From: Fonsecaea monophora
Lineage: Eukaryota > Ascomycota > Eurotiomycetes > Chaetothyriales > Herpotrichiellaceae
Length of the DNA stretch: 64,000 bases
Assembly: GCF_001642475.1 (NCBI RefSeq)
Contig: NW_019173959.1
Span: 186,001 to 250,000 of the forward strand
Reading direction: 5' to 3'
Shown in pieces: positions 31,735-43,607 of the stretch. Below the pieces are notes generated by a model. That model made no database searches and was not told the origin of the DNA. It saw only the letters and a program-made list of their open reading frames with translations. The position numbers were made by a program, and so were the translations under genes. The number at the start of each line of letters is the position of its first letter. Position 1 is the first letter of the stretch.

Positions 31735-34235
31735 TTACGCAGCAATCGCCGTCGGACCGGGCGCAGTCATTGGTCTTTGTGCCAGGATCATGTCCCAGGT
31801 TTGTGTGTTGAAGTGAACATACGGCAATTCGAGGTCTGGATCGTACCGGTCACTGTTGATGATGTTAATACGAGGAACTGTGCCTCGAAGTACGAGCGAC
31901 TGCGGTCGCCGTCTGATTGTGGTGCAAGCCAAGTCGTCTTTGATGCCGTCTCGACGTTTGATGAGACTGGTAGAGCTCAGAATCTCTTCGAGTGTGCATG
32001 CCGCACTGCCCGTCGATGTGACGGGCGCAACATCACCGTCCTCGTTGCCGTGGGAGGAGGCACTGCTGACCGAAGAATTGGAAGACTCGCGAGACATGCT
32101 TGGAGGTGTTGTACCTGAGGTTTCCGATGGTGGTAGCGGAGGTAAGTCCTCGGTGTTGTCAGCTGCCATTTCATGGACGATGTCGCCCTGAAGCTCGTGC
32201 GGTTCTTGCTGATCCTCTTGAATGACCGGCTCGGGTTCGGCGGTCAGCTCCGCTAGCGTAGAAGAAGCGACATCACGAGCAACTTCATTCAGACCATTTC
32301 CGTAGCCTTCAACGTATATCTCGCAGAATGAGGGGCGTTTGGGAGGCATCTCGTCCCTGTTGGTCTGACCTCCACGAGAGATTAATCTTCGGAGTGAGGC
32401 GGAGCGGGAGGCGGGCGGTGTTCTGGTAGACAGGGAGGCCATCAGAGACCCCGGGAGGTTCGCAGGGAGTGTGCGCCGACGGAGCTTCGCCGATCTTCCT
32501 CTTGTCAGTGTCTCGCCGAGCGAAGAAGACGACGCATTGGTGTGTGAATAGCCATTGTCGGGAGCCAGCTGAGACTTCTTCTTGTTCAAAGTACGGACCT
32601 GGGGTAATGGTGTTTCTTGCCACGGCTTCTGTTTTGGAGGCTGACAGCAGAGGGAGTATGTTAGATTAGAGGTGTTGCGTACTTCCTTCGGGGGCTGGGC
32701 GATTGAATGGAAAGTTTGGAGGACAGCATAGACGAGGATCCATCTCACTTTGCGGCCCTCTATAGCAGAGAGCCCTTCAAGATCATCATCGACGGTCATT
32801 TCCTCGAACTCAGAGTACTTGCGGACCAAGGGACAGTCCATGACCAATAGATCTCGATTGGAGGCACCAATCAACGCGCGTTTGTCATGCGCCTTTCGTT
32901 TCTCCTTGAGCGCCTTGCGTTTTTGGATTGGATTCCAAGACAGTCTTCGCTGAAGCTTAGGGCGTGGACTCGAGCTAGCCTCCAATGGCTCAGGTAGGAG
33001 AGGTAGTGGTTGAGTAAGGGGTTCGTAAGAGTGCTTTTTGTCAAAAGCTTGGATGTTCTGAAGAGTACACACACCACCAGTCTTGGAGATGTCGTTCTCT
33101 ACCATATCCACTGTGGACTCAGGGTCGACTAGGTGCTGATAGAGGTTCTTGAAATCCGAGAACATCGTTGAGTATATGGTTTGCTGAATGACCTCTTCTT
33201 CGAAACGGTTAGGAGGCCAAGAGCCGTAGCGATCCTGGTAGAATGACTTGAGGAATGCTCGGAATTTATTGAGGTGATCTCGCGCTGGTTGTGGTAGACC
33301 GAGGAAGCTTCCCGAGACGTCGTTTTCAAAGAAGGTCACGACGGACTTGTTGACCCTGTCCAGTCGGATGTCCATCTCCAGTCTCGCGCGATTGACGAGT
33401 GTCTTGGACTTTGCACTCAAGCCCTAATATTTGGTTAGTTTCGATCGTAGGCAGAAAGAAGGCAAAAAAAGGAGGTTGACTCACTGCATACTCGATGCTT
33501 GAGCGAAGGCCACGGTGACTCATTCCCACACAATGGGCAAATGCATCGACCCAAAGATCCTCGACCTGAAGAGCTTCGGCCAATGAAAGAGCTGCCAGAG
33601 CATGATCAACACACTCCCGGAAGTCCAGATACCTTTGATTTTCGGCGAACGACAGCACTTCGACCTTATTCTGGGAGCTATCATCAGGCCGATAGACATC
33701 GACCCTCTTCTTCAGCGCAGCCAAAGCGGACCCCAGTGTGCGGCCAGCCAGTGGTCGGTTGTAGAGCCATGCGAAGAAATTTCGTGTCGTAATGTGATGG
33801 TTGAAGATATCCTCAAGGCTCGCCCCATGAGGCGCCGGGATATACAGTTCGTGTAATGATTCCTGGGGGTCGCACCCTGCACAATTGGGCAGGACACATT
33901 GCACTGCCGCATGAATCGAGTTCCTCATCACACAGCGGTCCACCAGGGATTCGAACCCTCTGACTTTGAGGAACGCCGTATGGACTCGAAAAGCAGGCCC
34001 TCGACTGGACTGGCCCTGTTCGCGCAAGTAGACAAGACAGTCACCTGTTGGCCAGCATAGCTCAGGCTCCTAAAGGAGTTGACATATGAGTGTCTAGTGC
34101 GAGGACGTGGTTAGAATGAGCACATACGTGAAAAAGATTAACCCAGTCTGTTGTGACTCGAGCTCGACCATCCCATCGCCTCAGCCCTGCTGAGCGAATA
34201 TCATCGCGCGTCACGCGACCCTGAATGCGTCTCAT
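31735..34235 (-). CDS. DUF8004-type fungal protein
   Basis: Three exons (34128..34235, 33485..34069, 31735..33423) give 793 residues. The N-terminus follows a pattern typical of this family: DIRSAGLRRWDG, then EPELCWPTGDCLVYLREQGQSSRGPAFRV across the first intron, then the long helical domain (LYIPAPHGASLEDIFNHHIT, FFAWLYNRPLAGRTLGSAL). A second conserved block (RWILVYAVLQTFHSIAQPPKEVR) lies near residue 465. The C-terminal ~300 residues are disordered, with Ser-rich and acidic stretches. No membrane span or catalytic motif is visible. The family is widespread in Pezizomycotina and its role is unknown. An additional upstream exon cannot be excluded. Confidence 0.8.
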
Positions 34236-37144
34236 GGTTGGGAGGAAGATAACAGCGAAAGGGAGATTAGAGCTATAAGGCCGTGGTGCAATCGTCTCTA
34301 TGTGTCATCCCTGGCAAAAGTATAGGGATAAAAAGGGGGTAGTATTTACAAGTGAAGTGAGGAGGAGAAAAGAGTAGGTAAGGATAAAAGATATCTTTCA
34401 ATTCTGATAGCGTTGCTCCAGAGCAACACGTAAAAAAGTAGCTTGGCGGTGAGGACGAGTCTCGATTCAATGACCAGCTCTGGTATTGGGAAATAGACTC
34501 GATGTTCAATTGCGCATGAGGCTTGCTCTGCAGCAGCTGGGAATTTGACAGTAAAGGGCAATGAGCGACGGGGGCGGGGGTTGGACAGCGACAGGGCGAC
34601 CAAGGACGTACGAGGAGGAGACGGGATGAGGAAACCCCCAATAAGCTTGTTCATGGACGTTGGAGAGCTTGAGCAAGAACACGGTCCAAGCTCCCAGCTT
34701 GTGTTTCTGAAGGGTTAGAGGGTTAGCAAAAGGTCAAGTACGTAGTGGTGGTGGTGGTTGTTTTGGTGGTTTTCTTGGGTATTGAGTCTTTAGCTACTCG
34801 TACAGAGCTATGATGTGAAAGGTGGAGTTTTAGGCTTGTCCGGCTTGTCGTTTTGGCGAGCCACTGAGGCGCCAGTGCCTGTCGGAGCTCTAGGAGACGC
34901 TATGCCCGGGGGGTGCTTGGGGTGCTCTTGGTGGGGGGCCAGGAAAGGGAGGCTCTGACGTGAAGATGCCTCCACTTTTGAATCGGGGGTCGCGATCGTC
35001 CCGAGCTCAAAGTCCGTCCAGTGTAGATCCGACCTGTGTTTGCAGTTAGAGGCGCCTGATAGCACTTGGTGGGCACCCATGGGTTCGTTAGGCTTCCCTC
35101 CCAGTTATCCCTGCTGGCCAACCAGCTCAACAATTGCCTTGCATTGGCCTCGTGCGTCTCGCCAAAAGAGTCCGACCAACAGGGACCTTCCCAAGTTCGC
35201 ATTCAAGGACTGGGTTCCACGAGCCCCGGCGCCAGCTTCCCCCCCCTTCCTCCAATGTACCACTTGTACCAATGAGTGCCTGGCTGAGTGACATCCAGGG
35301 TATGTATCTCACTGCAATGCAGCAAGGATACCCTCTGTAACCTCCTACCACACATGTACCGACTCGCTCGTCCGACAAACCGCATCCATTTACCGCCCTT
35401 CATGAACTTGTCTTTTTGGTCTCTCGCTTCCTATCTTGGATCCCCGGCCAGCAAGCAGACGCTCGAAAAGGGTTCAATTTCTTTACAGTGAGGCCGATGT
35501 GCCGACCTTTGGCGAATTCCAGATTAGTTCTCTCGCTTCGTTCCCCCATCAAGCGACCAGCGCATCACTTCCCATTTAGGCCCTCTCGGCCCTCTTCGAC
35601 CTCGAAGAGTGCAACAATTGCCACCTCACCGGGTCAGTGGTCATCCCTTCCGTCTCGGACAACGATCAGCGTCCAACCTCTCCTCTCTCGTCCTAAGTCC
35701 TCTCCTTCCATCGCTTGTCGCCTCGTGTTCGTCCTAAGCAACAGCTCCCGAGACCCGACACACAGGCAACAGTTGCACCGTCTCTCGCGTGCTGATGCCC
35801 GATTGGAGCGATGGATAGGAAATGTAAAGGCGAGCCGACAGTTACAAAAGCATAATTATAGTTGGTGACTTTGCTCCCCCGCATCGAGGAGGGAAAAAAA
35901 ACCAATAATGCCCGCCCGTGCTGCAGGGTACGAGAGTCAGATGCTACATGGGGATGATGCGAATAGCAAAATGCAGTGCGGTTTGGACCCTGTTCACCCC
36001 CCTTTTCGGCCACTTCTGTCTCTACCACCAGTTCGTGCTTTCTCCGTTGGGTGCTCGCTACATGATCCTTGCAAATCGACCAGGACTGGGGCGTGGTGCG
36101 ACATCCTCGTAATCGTAGACGAGGTGGCCGGGCCTCTTCCCAGTCCCCTACACCCTACAATTTCACAGTAACCAGAAGCGCCCGAGCCTATCCCAATGTC
36201 CTGAAACTTATCACCTGGGCCCCACTGCTTCGGACCACGGAATTGCTCACAGTGCTCGTAATAGCTACTCGCCACCTACTGTCGAGTACACGTTGCTGGA
36301 CCCGTACGGCGACTGGCACCAGTAGTGTTCTGTGATGTTATGTCAAACGTGCCCGGCAAGATTGGAGCAGGTGAGCTGTCGGATTTAGCTGTGTTGTTAG
36401 ACCGACACAAGTACGTAAAGACAAGGGAAGGATGGATGCTGAGCTCGATACGCAACATGGCCGCGATCTTCGAGTCTGCATCGGTGCCTGGACGCGTTGA
36501 CTGGCGTGACTGGCTGACAGAGAGAGTGCAGAAAGATTAGCATTGTTTAATGTTAATTTTTTCAGGAGCAACACAGGAGAATTGCGCCTAAGTGTCGCCT
36601 TAGCACGACATGCCCTCTGCTTGTCTGGTTAAAACGGGCTCAGATAAGCCGGGGTCCTCCTATATCATTGGAAGGCAAGCTTAGCTAACCCCTGCCATCG
36701 ACACGGCGGTCAACGGTCGCCACCACTGCCGGAGCATTTTCTGTGTCGACCCAAGGTGCAGCTCGTGCTCCAAGGTACAGCAGAAAGAGGCAAGGCAAAT
36801 GTCGATCGGCCCATGGTCTGTAAACAAGCACACAAGTCGAGTCAAGGGCCACATGCAGATTTACATTTTGGGAGCTCTTGGGAGATGCCGTGTTGCTGGA
36901 AAAGCCTCAGCGTTAGGAACGAGGCTTGCATTAGGCTGCGACACTTGTTCGCTGTCCCTGTCTTCGGGATTCATGTGGCGCCATCTTTAAAGCCCGAGAA
37001 CTCACTTCAGCACTAGAATCTTTTTTCTAGATTCGGGAAGCTCGCCGACCAGGGAGGCTGTGAAGCTGCCAAAGTCGGTAGCCTGATGCGCCCGAAACGG
37101 ACGGCTGAGAGCCCCAAGGCACTTATGATTATTGCTGTGCCATC
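34236..37144. other. 2.9-kb gene-free region upstream of DUF8004 gene
   Basis: This is the longest gene-free stretch in the window. It includes a GT-rich microsatellite near 34745-34772 and a pyrimidine-rich tract at about 35400-35760. Open frames are short and compositionally biased, and none shows a family motif. It may hold a long leader, a spliced 5' untranslated exon or a non-coding RNA, but nothing in the bases proves any of these. Confidence 0.5.
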
Positions 37145-38287
37145 TCAGATTTCGATGAGCACTCGAACCTCGCCGTCCATCCAGTCAACCACCCCAGCGC
37201 TCAACAGCGCAACCATCCACTCTCCGTCTTCTTCCACCGTTACCAGACCATCGGTGAGCCACACCTTGACGATTGGACGGCCTTGCACTCCTGGGGCGCC
37301 TCCCGTTCTTGCTGGGAGCGTGTACCGTTTCTCCACCTCGGCGAGTAAAGCTGACAGGCTGGGAGCTGCTTCTGGTGTCAAGCTAAACCGTGGTATCACT
37401 CGTCTCAGTGCTCCGCCAGTATTTGACACCACGTTGACATGGAGGACGATTGATTGCTTGAAGGTGGTTGTGGGCTGTGACACATGTGGTGGCAAGCTCG
37501 GGATATCTTGGTGCACTGGTATGGACGGTTGGGACCCAATCTCTTGGTCCGAGTAGCTCGTCTCAGGAGCCCTGACGTCGGACATGATGGACTCGTCCAC
37601 GGGTGCTGGTGACTGCTCCTCACCTGATTCTTTCGCGGATCCTTGTTTCCTGGTGGCAGCCGCATAGATCCGTTGGCGTTCGTTGGTGACCATTTTCCTC
37701 ATTAATGGCATCATTAGTTTTATGATGGTCTGGCTGTCCCGAGGCCAGAATACGCTTCTTTGAGGTGCTCCGGGAATACCCTCGCCCGCTCCTTGGGCGA
37801 AAAACTTGTCGCCATAGCCATGGATGGAGAGGAATTCCTCAACACAGTTCCACAAGTTTAATTTGGCCAAATCAGAGCCTCCTGCGTTTTTCTTGGGTCC
37901 TACGACTTCCCTCCGCTCAGGGTGCGCCTCGTCCAGCATGAATGCCTTGGCAGCAGTCTGAAGCCGCAAGAAATTCTCAGGGGCAAGCTCCAAAGATGCA
38001 AAGACCTTTCCCAGCGGTGGCCTACTGTGTTTCCTACTCTTCGACGAAGGTTCTCGGAACAAGACAGATGCAGAACTTTGGAGGTGCGGAGGACTCGATG
38101 CAGCGGGATCAGGCGCATCTCCAGCGCCGTCTTCGTCTAATCTAGGGACATCTTCAAGGACATGGTCATCTCGTTTGCGTTTTCCTAGCGACGACGGATC
38201 GCGAGTCTGTTCGTCGGCCGCTGCAGTTGCTGCTTGAACAAGGCCAGCAAATTGAATGTCATCGGGATAGTCTGAGGCGTCTGCCAT
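37145..38287 (-). CDS. hypothetical protein, possible C-terminal ubiquitin-like segment
   Basis: Intronless gene of 380 residues; I do not recognise the family. A basic GKRKRDD stretch (about residues 35-41) could be a nuclear signal and is followed by an acidic, Pro/Ser-rich segment. The middle is helical and conserved-looking (LNLWNCVEEFLSIHGYGDKFF, IIKLMMPLMRKMVTNERQRIYAA). The last ~100 residues alternate strands and loops (SIVLHVNVVSNTGGALRR, SLSALLAEVEKRYTL, IVKVWLTDGLVTVEEDGEW, VRVLIEI) in a way that suggests a ubiquitin-like or PB1-like fold; this is inference. Codon use and length argue for a real gene. It ends 2.9 kb upstream of the DUF8004 gene. Confidence 0.7.
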   Translation of the reverse strand: MADASDYPDDIQFAGLVQAATAAADEQTRDPSSLGKRKRDDHVLEDVPRLDEDGAGDAPDPAASSPPHLQSSASVLFREPSSKSRKHSRPPLGKVFASLELAPENFLRLQTAAKAFMLDEAHPERREVVGPKKNAGGSDLAKLNLWNCVEEFLSIHGYGDKFFAQGAGEGIPGAPQRSVFWPRDSQTIIKLMMPLMRKMVTNERQRIYAAATRKQGSAKESGEEQSPAPVDESIMSDVRAPETSYSDQEIGSQPSIPVHQDIPSLPPHVSQPTTTFKQSIVLHVNVVSNTGGALRRVIPRFSLTPEAAPSLSALLAEVEKRYTLPARTGGAPGVQGRPIVKVWLTDGLVTVEEDGEWMVALLSAGVVDWMDGEVRVLIEI

Positions 38288-38767
38288 GAGCCAGACCTTC
38301 CAAAGCAGCTCCTGGCTGCTGAGCCGGGGCCTGCCGGCCTGCTGCAGGTCAGTGCGTAGGTCCGAGATGCAATAGAAGATATTGTGAGGTGGTGAGTCTG
38401 ATCACGATGGGGTAGACCGCAGCAAGGATGTTTGTGCTGTTTGACACATGTTGAAAGCAAACAAATTCGCCCAGCAATATGCGGAGGCACGGGACTTCGG
38501 GAGCACGGGAGGCGAGATCAGCGTGTGGAGGCAATATGCTTTACACTAGAGATATCGACTGGCCGAGAGGGTGCCAAGCCCGGTAAAGCCCCCTCCGGTT
38601 TCGCTGATCGATGACAACAACATCAACCTTCCCTGATCTTTGTTTCGTGTTTCACTGACTGCTATACACGCATCTCATTATGTATGTGTAAGGGATGGGA
38701 GGTTTGTCTTTGATTCATTCATCGTCTTGAAGGTCACTCCGGGGTTGGTCTTCTCAGCCCCTTCAAA
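38288..38767. other. divergent promoter region
   Basis: It separates the outward-facing hypothetical gene and MFS transporter gene, so it should hold both promoters. No specific site stands out. Confidence 0.5.
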
Positions 38768-40545
38768 ATGTTCACAGCTACTAAGCTCCAAGTAGCGACG
38801 TACCTACTTGGCGTCTGTCCCTTTTCCATAGCGTTTCTTGTCTTTCTCAATTCCTCGGTCTCTTTTGTTATTACAGACCTGATCGGCAAGGAGAATGGCG
38901 TCGGTGATGCCGTTGGGACCCTGGGGTTCGCTGATGAACTCGTGGCATTGGTAGCATGTCCTCTATGGGGTTTGCTCTCTGATCGAATGGGCCTACGCTT
39001 TGTATGACCCTCTTTGGCACAGGTGCAAGCCACGATACTGATTCTTGACAGGTCTGCGTCGCAGGCTATTTGGTCATTTGCCTAGCCCTGGTGTTATTCG
39101 TCCAAGCTAAAAATGTTTATCCTCAGCTGCTGCTGGCCAGGTTGTTCTTCAGTGTCGGAGGTGCTGCGGCCTCTACTATGGTTACGGCTATTCTACCTGC
39201 TGTTGCGGCACCGGCTACAGGTGTCCCAGCTGAGGGTCAGCGTGCAGGTGCTGCTGTTGGGGCAAATGGCCATGCTTCCAGGCCATCAATTGAGTCGGAA
39301 GTGACGATCACGCCCGCTAGATTCGTGTCAAGAACCTCGCAACACAACACCAAAGCTGATTCGATAGCCGCTGACTCAGACATCGCTGGATCAACGAGTC
39401 GAGTTGCCGGATTTGTGGGCATGTTTACTGGCTGCGGTGCCTTGATCGCACTGACCCTTTTCCTACCGCTTCCTGCTAAGTTCCAGTACGCAGGTGTGGG
39501 AGAGAAAGCTGCTCTCAAAGACAGTTTTTACATTGTGGCTGCCGTGGCTTTTCTACTGGCTGTCTGGTGCTTGTTTGGTCTCCGACGTCTGCAGAGTGAT
39601 ACTGAAGACTATCGCTCGAAGGCTCACGCCTCTCAGGGTACCCAAGAGGGCTCACGCTTCACCAACGGACTCGTTCAAATGTCGAATAACTTTCAAACAG
39701 CTATCATGGCAGGATTTAGACGCTCCGAGATAGGCATCGGATACCTCGGAGGTTTCGTGGCCCGCGCTTCATCTGTCGGCATTTCTCTTTTCATTCCCCT
39801 TCTCGTTAACGCAACGTTTCTGTCATCCGGCCTTTGTGTGGACCCTGCCTCCAACGATGATCCAACTGGTCTCCCAGACATCAAGAGAAAGTGTCCTCGA
39901 GCTTATGTCGTTGCGGCAGAGCTCACAGGCGTGACGGAGCTGGTAGCACTTGTCTTTGCCCCCATATTTGGCTACTGGGCAGCCAAATCAAAGAGGAGAG
40001 AAATTCCGCTACTTGTGGCTTCAATGGCAGGAATTATCGGGTATCCTTTGTTCGCCAACGAATTCGACCCTGACGACAGAAACACATCGCAACGGGCAGC
40101 AGCATTCTTCGCTGCTTGCCTCATCGGGATCAGCCAGATTGGCGCAATCGTCTGCAGCTTAGGCACACTGAGCAAAGGCATACTACACAAAGAAGCAGAT
40201 GGTCCGCCCAACACCTTGGTGCACGACCGTCAAGGAGCTGACGCCCACCCTAGCGAGGAGGCCCCCCTCCTGACAGCCACACAACAAGGAACTGGAGAAG
40301 CCTCGTTATCAACCTTGAAGGGCTCTGTGGCCGGTGTATATTCGCTTTACGGAGGTGCTGCAATATTGATACTCACCAAAATCGGGGGTTTGATGTTCGA
40401 TAAAGTGTCTTTGGGGGCCCCGTTCTATATTATGGCAATTTTCAACGCAATTCTCATGGTGGCCTGTTCGATCTCGAGCCTCTGGATTACCAAGGAACCC
40501 GCCGTACAACGAGACTTCAGGGCAGCGCGCGGTATCGAATCATGA
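38768..40545 (+). CDS. major facilitator superfamily transporter
   Basis: Two exons (38768..39001, 39052..40545) give 575 residues with about 12 membrane spans. The loop-2 MFS signature is GLLSDRMGLRF, directly before the 50-nt intron, and LLLARLFFSVGGAAASTMVTA forms the following span. A long polar loop (about residues 135-200) and another near 500 divide the bundle. The pattern fits the fungal family related to yeast Ycr023c, whose substrates are not defined. It is divergent from the hypothetical gene at 37145. Family secure; substrate and direction unknown. Confidence 0.88.
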
Positions 40546-41819
40546 GAATTCCGAATATTACGCAAGAGAGATCAGCTCGAAGAATCTACCGGTGCCGAGA
40601 CATCAAGTTTGGTCGAAACAACGCCGACTACGGGCATCTTGCGGTCTTTCCTCTTTCTACAGCAGTCTCCGAAACTGCTGCGGACCTCCCTGGAGTTCTT
40701 TGCTGGTGTCACCACTTTTCTCTCGAATTCAACACATCTCCCTGCATTGCCAAGTCATGTTCACGCCACGATATACACACAACATCGCGGCCAACCCATC
40801 TAGTATCACTCTTCGAAGCTCAGGACGACGATCGCTGATGTCGTCAACGAGACACCCGTACCGAGATCACGCGGGATTCGAGAAGGGAACAAATGTTCAA
40901 CTAGATGCTGGCGAACACTTACCGTGAGAATGACGCCAGGCCATTGCGCAAACTCCATCGGTAAGAGGCAACTCTTAGGCGGTCATATCGGTTCTCACCG
41001 CTTCATCGGTGCAGAATATCGACACTTGCAAAATCCTCGCCGCGCCTGCTGCCGAAGCTGTCCACACAGTGTCGCCATCCATATTTAGCTTCGAAATACA
41101 AGCATACTATCTCGCTGACCATGCGTTCAACACTTTACGACTGATGAGGATCATATAGGAGGTCTTTTTGTGCTGGATAACCGCGAATGATACATTGTAC
41201 CTTTATAGCTATATTACAACAATGACCTGCGAATCTTGTATTCTCGGAGTTGGGTAACAGGGCCGACCGCTCAGGACGAACTCCATCACCTTCGCTTCAG
41301 GCCGATATAGAAAGCTGGATATCAAATTGCACAAATGTCCCTTTGATGTCACTATGTATAAGAGAAACAGTGTGACGTCTCTGTAGATATCATTTATTTG
41401 TCCATTTAACTATGTACATGTCTAATAGTTTCCGGGTCTATCAAACTACTCTTTGCACAGGTTGGCGAGGATGTCGAGGCGGGGCTGAGATGAAGGTGCC
41501 AGGCCCTGCCGAGGTTCGTCTCTGCCTGCGTTCCACTCCCAATCCTTCTCATCCCTCCCTTCGGATTCAATGCTAGTATGACATTGCTTGGGATGTGTGC
41601 TGATTCCTGACCTGTTCTAAAGTCATTCTGGCAATCCCGTACTTCCTCCGAGATGATGCGTTCTGTCCTCAAATCAATTCAACTTGAGACGTCGAATTCT
41701 TTCGTTCCAGAGTGAATAGCAAGCTTGCAGCATGCCTTGTGTCCCGTAATGGTGACGGGCGCCCTCAAGCCGACATATTCCTCCTCCCGCCTCCTAAGCA
41801 TTACCCTGATATAATCGTG
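40546..41819. other. intergenic region between convergent genes
   Basis: The MFS gene and the kinase-like gene end here tail to tail. I see no gene, repeat or RNA in this 1.3 kb. Confidence 0.5.
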
Positions 41820-43607
41820 TCAACCAAGCAGCCTGACTTTCAGTACCTTGTCGTACCGGGTCTGTAGCTCAGAAATGACCGAGTCGACGGGCTGATCGGC
41901 GGACCAGAACCGAACAGGCAATATTCGTGTCGCCGCCACATGTAGGATGACTTCCTCCACAGAAGGATATGTGCGTTTGCCGTCTTTCGATTTCAGTTCA
42001 GTCTGCGAGTGGGTGGCCACCACCACTTGTCCATCGGGGTACCCAGCTGACGCCATGATGGTCTCAAATCGAGCGGCTGCCTCTCTCCCCGACGGAGTAA
42101 CAAAGGGTTCATCGGCCGACTCGCTACAAAGCAAGTAGTGCAGCTTGAGCACAGCACGATGGAACCAGTCCTGCTGCTCTGGAGTGCCTCTTGCTGGAGC
42201 TCCTGTGCGACCCTTTTCCTGCTCCATGATCATTTTGGCCATGCGGATAATGCAGATCGACAGCTGTGTAGCAACAGGCCTTCCACACTGCCAGTCGTCA
42301 AAGCAAACATCCTCCATAATAGCTCGCCATGCGAACGTCATTGACACCTTGCGTCCCCACTGTCGAAACCGGTCGAGTTTAAGGTCGTGCACCAAGCTGC
42401 TGGAGTATCCGACCTTGCGAAAGATGAAGGACAGATCGCTGTAAATTTCCTGTTCTTGTTGCTCGTTGATGTTGGCCACAAACATGGCAAGGCACGAATC
42501 CCTCGTAATCGCGAATGTGTCAGGTGCACAGACCTCCTTTCCGAAGAGAGGCTGGAATTGGCCAATATCAATCCAGGTAAGACGCCTCCCTTTGCCATCA
42601 GACAGTAGGCTGCACATTATGTTGCCCAGATTGGGGTCTCGACTTTGAACGCCAACACTCAGGGGAAACCGAAGGAGTTTGTTGACGTCCTCGAAGAACT
42701 GCCTGGCCGACTCTCTGCCAGTTGGAACCAATTCTCGAACTTTGGCCGGCTGCTCTTTGAATTCCTCTGGGGACAGCATACAAAGCTCTCGGAGTTCCAA
42801 CATTGTTTGTCCATCCACCATCTCCATAACAATGGCACCGAAGCCCATGGATGTCGCAAGGGCGGTTAGCTCGTCGTCATCCAAAGAGCTGACCGGCATC
42901 CTGGGCCGAATTTTAAGGACCTCCTTTAGTTGCACAACTGGTGCATCAGGGAAACGGCTCAGATAACTGTGCATCTGTTCTTCGTGTCGGAACATTTGCT
43001 GTGACATGAGCCAGACGAACAACTCCCGATCAATATCCGAGGGGCGGGTGGCGAGGATCCCGTCAGCAAGGAAGGCCTGCAACACATATTCATCTGCAAG
43101 TGCTTGGCTGTAGAGGTCGCCGAACACGCACGGTGGTGCTAGCTCGTCGAGAATCTCCTGGGTTGTCTCGGACAGGCATCGTGGGGGGTTAAAAGGCTCG
43201 GTCATTTCGTCTTCGAATGCTGCCTGTTCGCCTCTGTGGGCGGACTCTGCGATCTCCTTGAGCATGTCTTCGTCGAACTCGGAGACGCCAAATTCTTGAC
43301 GCAGCCGGGTCGAATAGCGCGGATCAAAGATCTTGACGACAAAAGGACCATCATAACGCGGCCGCGGTGAGTCTTGCCCTCCCGGCACGCACTCGGCGAG
43401 AAAGACGCAGGCCATCGAGAATCCCTCGCCATTGTCTCCTCCAAGGCTTCTCTTCAATCTGATGTCGAACGGCCGCCCAAAATCGTCGAAAAGGGTGTGG
43501 ACTGTGCCGTCTGCATACTCATGTGGCAGCTTTTTCTGCATTGCTGACTTTCCAGACGTCGACTTTTTCTGTGTTGACACGCTGTATTCTAGCTCGATGA
43601 CCGTCAT
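41820..43607 (-). CDS. large kinase-like fungal protein
   Basis: Intronless gene of 595 residues. Kinase-fold landmarks occur in order: FVVKIFDP (Lys92), a long helical insert, GFGAIVMEMVDGQTM (hinge-like, ~255-268), SRDPNLGNIM (Asp324 and Asn329 as HRD-like catalytic loop) and WIDIGQF (Asp347 as DFG-like). A helical C-terminal extension follows with a VILHVAATRILPVRFWSADQPV segment that could be a small beta-rich domain. The landmarks are degenerate compared with canonical kinases, so the protein may be an atypical kinase or a pseudokinase. It does not resemble the small kinase-like protein at 27880 beyond the shared loop pattern. Confidence is high that it is a gene, moderate for the fold. 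Confidence 0.7.
   Translation of the reverse strand: MTVIELEYSVSTQKKSTSGKSAMQKKLPHEYADGTVHTLFDDFGRPFDIRLKRSLGGDNGEGFSMACVFLAECVPGGQDSPRPRYDGPFVVKIFDPRYSTRLRQEFGVSEFDEDMLKEIAESAHRGEQAAFEDEMTEPFNPPRCLSETTQEILDELAPPCVFGDLYSQALADEYVLQAFLADGILATRPSDIDRELFVWLMSQQMFRHEEQMHSYLSRFPDAPVVQLKEVLKIRPRMPVSSLDDDELTALATSMGFGAIVMEMVDGQTMLELRELCMLSPEEFKEQPAKVRELVPTGRESARQFFEDVNKLLRFPLSVGVQSRDPNLGNIMCSLLSDGKGRRLTWIDIGQFQPLFGKEVCAPDTFAITRDSCLAMFVANINEQQEQEIYSDLSFIFRKVGYSSSLVHDLKLDRFRQWGRKVSMTFAWRAIMEDVCFDDWQCGRPVATQLSICIIRMAKMIMEQEKGRTGAPARGTPEQQDWFHRAVLKLHYLLCSESADEPFVTPSGREAAARFETIMASAGYPDGQVVVATHSQTELKSKDGKRTYPSVEEVILHVAATRILPVRFWSADQPVDSVISELQTRYDKVLKVRLLG

Noticed and set aside
33946..33962. tRNA-like B-box (reverse of GGTTCGAATCC) inside the DUF8004 gene
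   Set aside because: No acceptor stem, A-box or anticodon arm can be drawn around it; it lies in conserved coding sequence.
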